NCBI GenBank assembly: GCA_020350865.1
Contig: CP070726.1
Span: 642,204-656,220 of the forward strand
Direction: 5' to 3'
Length of the DNA stretch: 14,017 nucleotides
Source of the DNA: Thermoplasmata archaeon
GTDB taxonomy: Archaea > Thermoplasmatota > Thermoplasmata > GCA-020350865
Part shown: positions 8,495-14,017 of the stretch, in pieces
Layout of the letters: every line of letters begins with the position of its first letter
Position numbering within the stretch: position 1 is the stretch's first letter
Made by a program: the position numbers and the translations under genes
The notes under the pieces: model-generated
What the model was told of the DNA's origin: nothing
What the model saw: the letters and a program-made list of their open reading frames with translations, nothing else
Databases searched by the model: none

Positions 8495-10696
8495 CTACTT
8501 ATTGCTTGATTTCCGCAGTCTCGGTATGACAGCCCCTGCCACCAAAATGAGAATGATGGTGATGATTATGAATATTATCTCCACCGTATAATCCCTTTCC
8601 TTGCCCTCATGCCTCTCCGGGTCAAGCGGGTAGGCGTCGTGCTTATCGAGGACACCATCCCCGTCCTTGTCATCATCATCCCCATCCACGATGTAGTCGC
8701 CGTCCAGGTCCGGGGGCGTGGAAGTAACGTCCAAGGCATCAAAATGCCATTCCACTTCCACATCATCCGGATATCCATCCAAATCCGCCTCCGCAAAATA
8801 CATGATTGTGAGCTGCCATGTGTGGGACGCGTTGACTGTTCCATTTGAAACGGTAACCGTGACATTTCCATGCTGGATTTCGTTTGAGCTGTTGTAATCC
8901 AGGGGTACTTCGATTTGAGAAACGTTGTCATTGTAGGTTCTTAACAATGATTGGGGCCCGTCGTACTGCCAGCTGTAATCGAGTTCACCGGTTCCGAGAA
9001 AGCTGACCCCAACCTTCAGTGTTATCTTCTTTCCCTCGTTTATCACGGGATTGGTCTCAGGCACAATTTCGGTGATTTCCAGTGGTTCGATATCTGAAGC
9101 TGTTGTGTACAATTGCCAAATCCTCTCCACCCAAAACTCCCCGTCAGATACCACGGCCCTTATGGTATGTGACCCCACACCGTGAATACCTGAGAAGAAT
9201 TCGTATTGGCTTTCGTTTTCGTTTGGCAGCCTCATATTATCCAGATACCAGCTGTATGTGAGTGTATCTGTGTCATTATCTTCAGCTGATACATTGAATT
9301 CCAGTGATTCACCTTCCATGAGATAGGGAGAATATTCAGGTGAACTTTGTACAATCTCAGGTGGATGGTTCTCGGTCATGGTGAAGATGTAAACGTCATA
9401 TGAGGTTCTGTTTCTGTTATCCTGCCATACGATTCTGTTGGTATATATCACAGGAGAGGAGTGGATGAGCGGGACATCTGTTATGTTACTCAAGGCGGGA
9501 TCCGGAGATTCAGTGTCTGAATCCATGTAATTCGGAACATCGTCTCCATCCGAATCCACCAGCAGATCATACAACCGAATGTAATATTCATCGTTTATTC
9601 CGTAACTGAATACAATCTTGGTGCTGTGGATGTTGCATAACTTGAGTTCGATTTTTTGCTCGGATGTGCTGTTTGTGACCCGATGCTCCGTACCTGTTAC
9701 GATATTGTAGAGATAGACATTGTCCGACCTCGTATATGCGATCAGATTGCCGTGAATCGAGGGTTTGAAATCCGAAGCGGAATTTGTGGTTATTCTTACC
9801 TCCGCGGGGTCGTCTTCCTGGAGTCGGGAATCGAGGTAATTGGGCACCCCATCACCGTCTGAATCCACAGAGAGGTTGTACATTACGATTTCAATATCTC
9901 CTTTACCAGTATACCTCTCGTCCTCCCACACGACCTTGTCACCGTATATCTTGGGATTGATTTGGAAGGGAAATCTCCATTTGGTTATTCCTCCGGAAGT
10001 TTCATAAGACCAACCCGTTTCATTGTACCCTCCTATCATCGCCTCCTTGTCCGAAATGGAATCGTATATGAACACATCCTTATTGCCGTACCTCGAATCC
10101 TGCCATACTATCTTATCCCCGTAAACAGCGGGTTTTTCCTGATCAGCAGGATTATCTGTTATCCTTTTCTCTGCAGGGTCATAATCTTGGTCATTTTCGT
10201 CCAACGTATCATCGCCGTCATCATCCAAGTCGAGATAATTAGGGATTCCATCGGAATCAGTGTCCTCGGAGAGATCGTACATGTAAATATCGAAGCTTCC
10301 AAACCTGTTGTCCTCCCAAACGATGGTGTCCTCGTAAATCTGGGGATAAAATTTATTCGAAATATTGTGGGTCAACCTGATTTTTGCAGGGTCGGGATCC
10401 GGTTTCCCCCCTGTGGATGAATTCTCGAGGTAGTTTGGAAGGCCATCCTTATTGCTATCCAATGCTAAATCATACAGGTATATCTCCCAATAGGTGTTTC
10501 CATTTTCAGAGTGCCTCTCCGACCACACTATCTTATCGCCGTAAATTGCTGGATAGCCTTGAGAAAGCTCGTCATCCGTTATATTAGTTTCAATACCTTC
10601 TATTTCTGCACCGGCTGCAGTATTGGACATGGAGGTAAATAACAGCGTTGTTAGTATGATTATCGTTATCAAATTAACGTAGACCTTTCCTCTCAT
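8495..10696 (-). CDS. Secreted seven-bladed beta-propeller protein with calcium-loop inserts, membrane-anchored
   Basis: This gene encodes 733 residues. Residues ~8-30 are an export signal (LITIIILTTLLFTSM). From ~45 to 440 I count seven TolB/WD40-like blades with the pattern P-x-IYGDKIVWeD-R...DIYLYDL (starts near 49, 118, 189, 248, 311, 352 and 414), enough for a closed propeller. Blades 1, 2, 4 and 6 are followed by Asp-rich loops such as DSDGDGVPNYLD, which resemble thrombospondin-type-3/EF-loop calcium sites. Two Ig/PKD-like domains follow (~444-531 and ~536-632). A further Asp-rich calcium-type stretch (~636-695; DKDGDGVLDKHDAYPLDP) precedes a membrane segment (~703-724) and a basic tail (RLRKSSNK). 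I infer an extracellular binding or structural role; no catalytic motif is seen. The ATG follows an SD-like TGAGGA and a TATA box. Two bases separate its stop from that of convergent pyrK. Confidence 0.92.
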   Translation of the reverse strand: MRGKVYVNLITIIILTTLLFTSMSNTAAGAEIEGIETNITDDELSQGYPAIYGDKIVWSERHSENGNTYWEIYLYDLALDSNKDGLPNYLENSSTGGKPDPDPAKIRLTHNISNKFYPQIYEDTIVWEDNRFGSFDIYMYDLSEDTDSDGIPNYLDLDDDGDDTLDENDQDYDPAEKRITDNPADQEKPAVYGDKIVWQDSRYGNKDVFIYDSISDKEAMIGGYNETGWSYETSGGITKWRFPFQINPKIYGDKVVWEDERYTGKGDIEIVMYNLSVDSDGDGVPNYLDSRLQEDDPAEVRITTNSASDFKPSIHGNLIAYTRSDNVYLYNIVTGTEHRVTNSTSEQKIELKLCNIHSTKIVFSYGINDEYYIRLYDLLVDSDGDDVPNYMDSDTESPDPALSNITDVPLIHSSPVIYTNRIVWQDNRNRTSYDVYIFTMTENHPPEIVQSSPEYSPYLMEGESLEFNVSAEDNDTDTLTYSWYLDNMRLPNENESQYEFFSGIHGVGSHTIRAVVSDGEFWVERIWQLYTTASDIEPLEITEIVPETNPVINEGKKITLKVGVSFLGTGELDYSWQYDGPQSLLRTYNDNVSQIEVPLDYNSSNEIQHGNVTVTVSNGTVNASHTWQLTIMYFAEADLDGYPDDVEVEWHFDALDVTSTPPDLDGDYIVDGDDDDKDGDGVLDKHDAYPLDPERHEGKERDYTVEIIFIIITIILILVAGAVIPRLRKSSNK

Positions 10697-10700
10697 ATTG

Positions 10701-10738
10701 TCCTCATCTCATCAATAAGACCCTTTGACCATATATAG
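10701..10738 (-). promoter_or_regulatory. Promoter and SD of the propeller protein gene
   Basis: On the minus strand, CTATATAT (10731-10738) is a good TATA box about 38 bases before the ATG. GATGAGGA (10701-10708) is an SD-like sequence four bases before it. Expected initiation near 10709 gives a leader of about a dozen bases. Confidence 0.55.
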
Positions 10739-10777
10739 TTTATCTTTTTTCCTAAGAAATGTTCTCTCTTCCCCTTT

Positions 10778-11005
10778 CTATTCCTGCAGTTCTCTGTTTT
10801 GCTCCTCGTACATCTCGCACAGTTCCCATAGAAATTCATCATATGTCTTCCTGAACTTCAGCCAATACAGCCTGTCCCTAACCTTTGTGGAGATGGGTAT
10901 GCTTGTTTTCTTAATTTCCTCTTCTAGTTTTATTTCCTCTTCCACCTCCTCTTTCTTTGCATCTTCCTTTTTTTTCTTTGTTCCTTTTTTGGATTGTTTT
11001 GGCAT
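10778..11005 (-). CDS. Small Lys/Glu-rich protein with ribbon-helix-helix-like C-terminus
   Basis: From ATG 11005 this encodes 75 residues; a GTG at 11014 would add three. I prefer the ATG because GTGAT, a match to the archaeal SD, ends four bases before it. Residues ~3-33 are low-complexity and highly charged (KKGTKKKKEDAKKEEVEEE). The last ~40 residues contain TSIPISTKVRDRLYWLK followed by TYDEFLWELCEMYEEQN. This pattern of a short strand plus two helices resembles archaeal CopG/RHH-type small proteins and antitoxin-like DUF7557 members. A DNA-binding regulator is therefore possible, but no toxin partner is visible beside it. It lies between the AT-rich segment and the propeller gene, on the same strand as the recombinases. 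Confidence 0.65.
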   Translation of the reverse strand: MPKQSKKGTKKKKEDAKKEEVEEEIKLEEEIKKTSIPISTKVRDRLYWLKFRKTYDEFLWELCEMYEEQNRELQE

Positions 11006-11036
11006 ATAAATCACATAATGTATATAGTTTTATTAA

Positions 11037-11044
11037 TATTTATA
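11037..11044 (-). promoter_or_regulatory. Possible TATA box of the small RHH-like gene
   Basis: TATAAATA on the minus strand lies about 35 bases before ATG 11005, predicting initiation around 11015. The surroundings are so AT-rich that similar words occur often, so position is the main support. Confidence 0.35.
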
Positions 11045-11264
11045 CTTTTTTTAATTTTATTAAGATTTATTTTAACATATATCTTGTGGCTGTTTATTTA
11101 TTTTATTATATAATTTATACTATATTGGTTATTTAAAAGATATTCATTAATACCTTTAATATTCATTATAAAAGCATTAATAATATAAATCTTATAAAGA
11201 ATATATGCTTATAACCGCTCTATTAATGTTTATAGTTTACTTATTATAGTACGGAGCGATATGT

Positions 11265-11280
11265 ACTAATAAATATTAGT
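11265..11280. repeat. Perfect 16-base inverted repeat
   Basis: ACTAATA-AA-TATTAGT has seven-base arms and a two-base centre. It overlaps a second, looser pairing between AGTAC at 11249-11253 and GTACT at 11263-11267, so the 11243-11280 area can form alternative hairpins or serve as a dimeric protein site. Confidence 0.6.
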
Positions 11281-11442
11281 GCGAAGCTTAATAGATACTT
11301 CAATCAGTACATAATTCTATAAATAAGTATAGAGTTTATAATATTCATTATATCATTTACATTTATTTCATTATAGCAGTTATAATTGATTTTCACCCGG
11401 TATTAAAAACAACGGTCTACCGATGTTCCATATATCTCATAG

Positions 11443-11473
11443 GGCTAAAAACCCTAAAATAAGGCGAAAAACC
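11443..11473 (-). terminator. Possible oligo-T terminator of the recombinase pair
   Basis: On the minus strand, just after the stop of the downstream recombinase gene, two GGTTTTTNGCC units lie 20 bases apart with TTATTTTA between them. Short T runs after a stop are the usual archaeal intrinsic termination signal. The distal unit also sits in a weak TAGGG/CCCTA stem. Confidence 0.4.
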
Positions 11474-11478
11474 GGGGG

Positions 11479-12201
11479 TTAATCCACCAAAATCAGTGGT
11501 TTGGACCGATAACGGGGGTTTCTGATGTTTCTCTGTATCCTTTCCTGCACATTGTTGAAGAGCTCCCTATCAATGAGGGGCTCATGATCAGCTTTGACAG
11601 CTTCGCTGCCTTTGAAATCGTATCCGGCATAGACGGGATTCTTCAGGATGTCCCTTACCGCCCCCACGCCCCAACCACAGCCTTCCCCTCCTGCATTGTT
11701 ATCAAGGCTCCGAGCAATGGATTCCATAGTTCGTCCTGACAAGTACTCTTCAAAGATTTGTTTGACAACCTCACCATCAACATTGATAATCTTTAGCGTG
11801 CTATCATCTAACTCGTATCCGAAAGGCGCCTGTTGGTCTTTTCCCTCCTCCACGGTGTCATCCCCTCTAACCTTATCTCCCTTCTCTTCAACTTGCACGG
11901 CTGCGGAGTCCACACCTTTTTCACTGCACCACTTATCAAGTGCCTCTGCCTCGCTTTGAGCATCGTAATGCTGAATGAATTCCTTTGGAGAAGCGAATCT
12001 CAGGAAAAGATCTTCGAAGGCATCCTCATTCCCTTCCCCCTGCGGTGCTTCGCCCTTGCACTTCTCACAAAGAATGATAAAACCTTTGGCTTCGCTTCCG
12101 AGAAAAAGTGATCTGGGATAGAGATTGATATCCTTTTCAGACCAGCATCGCTGGCACCTGTATTCATTATCAGCAGGTTTCAACTGCTGCTTTTTGGTCA
12201 T
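11479..12201 (-). CDS. Recombinase-domain protein without catalytic domain (Cys4 module plus Recombinase domain)
   Basis: From ATG 12201 this encodes 240 residues. Residues 16-19 and 45-48 are two CxxC pairs (YRCQRCW and ILCEKCKG), a zinc-ribbon or degenerate treble-clef module. A mixed helical stretch and charged linker (~55-122) follows. Residues ~124-240 are a Recombinase domain (PF07508 type): APFGYELDDSTLKI, GRTMESIARSLDN, ILKNPVYAGY, DHEPLIDRELFNNVQERI. It clearly resembles residues ~157-275 of the upstream recombinase (HPYGYDY, KSTRDIAEELD, ILKNPVYCGY, FNLVQE). There is no resolvase catalytic domain. The start overlaps the upstream gene by 32 bases and has AGGAG at 12212-12216; the same frame is open to an ATG at 12249. 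I infer a DNA-binding partner subunit; a remnant of a second recombinase is the alternative. Confidence 0.85.
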   Translation of the reverse strand: MTKKQQLKPADNEYRCQRCWSEKDINLYPRSLFLGSEAKGFIILCEKCKGEAPQGEGNEDAFEDLFLRFASPKEFIQHYDAQSEAEALDKWCSEKGVDSAAVQVEEKGDKVRGDDTVEEGKDQQAPFGYELDDSTLKIINVDGEVVKQIFEEYLSGRTMESIARSLDNNAGGEGCGWGVGAVRDILKNPVYAGYDFKGSEAVKADHEPLIDRELFNNVQERIQRNIRNPRYRSKPLILVD

Positions 12202-13084
12202 CTTCCCCAGACTCCTTGATAGATTCAATATTAGCAGGCTCTTTTTCATCCGCAGGCAACTCGATGAGCCTTGGCTTCCGCTTCAGTTTAGAATTTCTTG
12301 TCCTTTTAAAGAGCGTCTCCTGTACTAAGTTGAAATCGTCGATTGAAATGATGGATTCATGCTCTCCTTTGAACACGAAATCCTCCCATTCCAGATAGCC
12401 GCAGTACACGGGATTCTTAAGTATCTTTCCCACCGTCCTGGCCGACCAGCATCCATTTCTTTTAGTCGGATATCCACTGCCATCCAGCTCCTCGGCTATG
12501 TCTCTGGTACTCTTACCATAGATATAAAGATTGAACATGAACTTGACCGCCTCTGCCTCCCTTTCATTAATTCTCAGTTCACCTTTGATATAATCATAAC
12601 CGTAGGGGTGGGCAAAACCCAGAATACCTCCTTCCGTTGAGGCTTTCTGCTTCATACCGATGTAGACTCTTTCCCCGATCTGCTCGCTTTCGAGCTGTGC
12701 AATTCTCTGAATAATATCCACAACGAACCGCCCCATGGCAGTGCTCGTATCGAGACTCTCCTGCATGCTAGAAAATTCCTTCCCCCACTTCCTCAGGTTG
12801 TCCATCATCTCCATGAAGTTCTTGCTGTTTCGGTGGATGCGGTCCATCTTCATGACGAGGATCATGTCCCACTCGTCCTTCTCCTCCATCATCCTTTTAT
12901 AGGCTGGTCTTTTGATGCTCCTGCCTGAATAACCGTCGTCCACGTACTCCCTGGCAACCTCCCATTCCCTTGCCCTGCAGTAGTTTCTCAGCCTTTCAAG
13001 CTGGGCGCTCAGTGAATAGCCTTCCTTGGCCTGCTCTGTGGTGGATACCCTGAGGTAGACTGCAACTTTCACCGCGCATCCCAT
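12170..13084 (-). CDS. Serine recombinase, catalytic and Recombinase domains, short form
   Basis: This encodes 304 residues. Residues ~5-145 are the resolvase catalytic domain: VAVYLRVSTTEQAKEGYSL with Arg12 and the nucleophile Ser14, YVDDGYSGRSIKRPAYKRM, and MKMDRIHRNSKNF carrying the conserved D-R-x-x-R (81-85). The long linking helix (~117-145) follows, then a Recombinase DNA-binding domain (~152-275; ILGFAHPYGYDY, ILKNPVYCGY). Family members usually have 450 or more residues, with a zinc ribbon and coiled coil after this point; here translation stops after an acidic tail. The missing part may be supplied by the overlapping next gene, which lies in the +1 frame. ATG 13084 is used; GTG 13072 is an alternative. 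It probably moves or inverts a DNA segment by serine-mediated strand exchange. A palindrome lies in its promoter. Confidence 0.93.
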   Translation of the reverse strand: MGCAVKVAVYLRVSTTEQAKEGYSLSAQLERLRNYCRAREWEVAREYVDDGYSGRSIKRPAYKRMMEEKDEWDMILVMKMDRIHRNSKNFMEMMDNLRKWGKEFSSMQESLDTSTAMGRFVVDIIQRIAQLESEQIGERVYIGMKQKASTEGGILGFAHPYGYDYIKGELRINEREAEAVKFMFNLYIYGKSTRDIAEELDGSGYPTKRNGCWSARTVGKILKNPVYCGYLEWEDFVFKGEHESIISIDDFNLVQETLFKRTRNSKLKRKPRLIELPADEKEPANIESIKESGEDDQKAAVETC

Positions 13085-13101
13085 CCTGTTTCAGATAGAA
13101 A

Positions 13102-13122
13102 TGTCAGACTATTTGTCCGACA
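13102..13122. promoter_or_regulatory. Imperfect palindrome in the recombinase promoter, probable operator or recombination site
   Basis: TGTCAGAC-N5-GTCCGACA: the arms TGTCNGAC and GTCNGACA match at seven of eight positions around a five-base centre. It lies directly downstream of the TATA box and covers the expected transcription start, the usual place for an archaeal repressor. Autoregulation by the recombinase, binding of the RHH-like protein or use as a crossover site are all possible. Confidence 0.55.
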
Positions 13123-13149
13123 CTATATATGACTCATTCTATATAAAAT
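13123..13149 (-). promoter_or_regulatory. Recombinase promoter with two TATA-like boxes
   Basis: On the minus strand, ATATATAG (13123-13130) lies about 40 bases before ATG 13084, and ATTTTATAT (13141-13149) lies about 60 bases before it. The nearer box predicts initiation near 13100, inside the palindrome. The rest of the 213-base spacer to the NMD3-like gene shows no further gene. Confidence 0.5.
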
Positions 13150-13297
13150 ATTCGATTTTTTCCCGGCTTTCCCATTTATCAGTTCTTTTCGGGGGTATGA
13201 CAAAATATTGATAAAAGCCCTAACCTATACTATTAAACGCAGATACTTCATTGGCATAAATTATTATAGCATTAGCCTTAATGGAACATCATGTACC

Positions 13298-14017
13298 CTA
13301 CCCTACTAGAAAATACCCCGCCTCGCACTTCATGACTTTCACATTCTCACCACCGGCGTTAAATCCCGGCGGCAGGAGAACATCCACGGTTTTCAGGTTG
13401 TCTGGGTTCAAAACCTGAATCTCGCCTTCGGACCGCGACACCACAACCATGTCCTTTACGAGCTCCTTTCCCCCCAGGATTTTGGCCCGCCCCAGATCCT
13501 GGAAGTGGAACCAGATGTCCTTTGCGCTCTCCAAGGCACGCAGCAGGACGCCGTCAGGTGATATCTTTTTCACGCAGAAGACCTGCTCATCCACCTGGAG
13601 GAAATCGTCTACCCTGAAACCCGAGATGCGGACAGCATAGGTCGTCCTGTACACATCCTTGCCGTCCTTTCTTCCCACCAGTTTGTGGGACTCCTTCATC
13701 TGTGCTCCGAAAAGGGCGGCAAGCTCCCTTGCCACCATCTTGCCCACATGCTTTGAACCGAGGTAGAAATCAACACCCTCGTGTATTTTTTCCACCTTCG
13801 AAAGGAAGGCCCCGCGGTCTTTTTCTCTTTTCACTAACAGGTTATCCACATGCTCCAATGCCTTCTCAAATTCCTCTTCGTTCAGGCCCCTCCCCGAGCT
13901 GCGCAACTGCACCTTGGCCTCCCAATAACCGCCCTGCTGCTTGCTGCATTCAGGGCAAACCTGGGGCTTGATTCTGAGCCTTGCCTCATGCTCTTCCCGG
14001 GCTCTAAGGCCGAGTGC
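13298..14017 (-). CDS. nmd3: NMD3-like ribosome biogenesis protein, C-terminal part (start beyond window)
   Basis: The frame is open to the window edge (239 residues), so the N-terminus is missing; a GTG at 13912 is internal. The fragment begins with ALGLRAREEHEAR and soon reaches VCPECSKQQGGYWEAKVQLR, the end of the zinc-binding region and the start of the NMD3 core as seen in archaeal homologues. Further landmarks are HVGKMVARELAALFGAQMKES, the conserved GRKDGKDVYRTTYAVRI segment, a barrel-like FRVDDFLQVDEQVFCVKKI, and the closing LLPPGFNAGG...CEAGYFLVG. In eukaryotes NMD3 binds the 60S subunit for export. Archaeal members lack the export tail and are thought to act in large-subunit maturation or quality control. 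The recombinase module follows on the same strand after 213 bases and does not disrupt this gene. Confidence 0.9.
   Translation of the reverse strand, partial: ALGLRAREEHEARLRIKPQVCPECSKQQGGYWEAKVQLRSSGRGLNEEEFEKALEHVDNLLVKREKDRGAFLSKVEKIHEGVDFYLGSKHVGKMVARELAALFGAQMKESHKLVGRKDGKDVYRTTYAVRISGFRVDDFLQVDEQVFCVKKISPDGVLLRALESAKDIWFHFQDLGRAKILGGKELVKDMVVVSRSEGEIQVLNPDNLKTVDVLLPPGFNAGGENVKVMKCEAGYFLVG

Larger units (their letters stand above)
11015..11478 (-). other. AT-rich gene-free segment with repeats and palindromes
   Basis: No open frame longer than about 60 codons and no RNA gene can be seen in these 464 bases. G+C over 11041-11400 is about 19% by my count, far below the neighbouring genes. 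The word TAATATTCATTATA occurs at 11157-11170 and 11339-11352, with a related ATATTCATTA at 11140-11149. A perfect 16-base inverted repeat lies at 11265-11280. The stretch follows the recombinase pair and precedes the RHH-like gene, so it may hold control signals, a recombination site or an origin-like element of the accessory module. Confidence 0.6.

Noticed and set aside
11443..11473. Two GGCNAAAAACC units considered as repeat array or CRISPR remnant
   Set aside because: Only two 11-base copies with a nine-base spacer; better explained as T-rich termination signals after the recombinase stop.
11015..11478. tRNA or structured RNA gene in the AT-rich spacer
   Set aside because: No cloverleaf, T-loop consensus or G/C-rich stems could be found.
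12202..12249. Upstream ATG at 12249 for the second recombinase gene
   Set aside because: It adds 16 residues inside the upstream gene without a better SD; ATG 12201 has AGGAG ten bases ahead. A frameshifted fusion product remains possible.
13298..13912. NMD3-like gene starting at GTG 13912
   Set aside because: The frame continues upstream to the window edge with the family motif PECSKQQGGYWEAK, so the real start is outside.

Overview
The window looks archaeal. It encodes the archaeal-type tRNA amidotransferase subunit GatD and an archaeal NMD3-like protein. TATA-like boxes lie 25-40 bases ahead of several starts, and there are two large secreted, membrane-anchored proteins built from PKD-like, cadherin-like and thrombospondin-type-3-like modules. 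This style of surface protein, together with leaderless or weakly SD-led starts, would suit the Thermoplasmatota or a related euryarchaeal lineage, but that placement is inference. Most coding DNA is close to half G+C; 11041-11400 is only about 19% by my count.

Layout. (1) 1-4838, minus: a giant surface protein (1612 residues in the window) that lacks only the end of its C-terminal membrane anchor. It carries an exported N-terminus, a DNRLRE-like domain, a tandem duplication of a ~197-residue module, three PKD-like domains and three cadherin-like domains. (2) 4908-5246, minus: a 112-residue protein of unknown function with its own promoter and SD. (3) 5387-6676, minus: gatD, divergent from (4) 6800-7711, plus: pyrD and (5) 7695-8492, plus: pyrK. 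The last two form an overlapping pair for the NAD-dependent (class 1B) dihydroorotate dehydrogenase. (6) 8495-10696, minus: a second surface protein with a seven-bladed beta-propeller, calcium-loop insertions, two Ig/PKD-like domains and a C-terminal membrane anchor. Its 3' end meets that of pyrK with two bases between. (7) 10778-11005, minus: a small lysine/glutamate-rich protein with a ribbon-helix-helix-like C-terminus. (8) 11015-11478: a very AT-rich gene-free stretch with repeats and palindromes. (9) 11479-12201 and 12170-13084, minus: two overlapping recombinase genes. The upstream one has the serine recombinase catalytic domain plus a Recombinase domain. The downstream one has a Cys4 module plus a second Recombinase domain but no catalytic domain. 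(10) 13298-14017, minus: the C-terminal part of an NMD3-like ribosome biogenesis protein.

How the parts fit. gatD, pyrD/pyrK and the NMD3-like gene are housekeeping genes: Gln-tRNA formation, pyrimidine synthesis and large-subunit maturation. The two surface proteins probably share the cell envelope. The region from about 10.7 to 13.3 kb (small RHH-like gene, AT-rich segment, split recombinase with a palindrome inside its promoter) looks like an accessory or mobile module between conserved genes. It is the most unusual part of the window, chiefly because the recombinase functions are divided over two polypeptides with duplicated DNA-binding domains.
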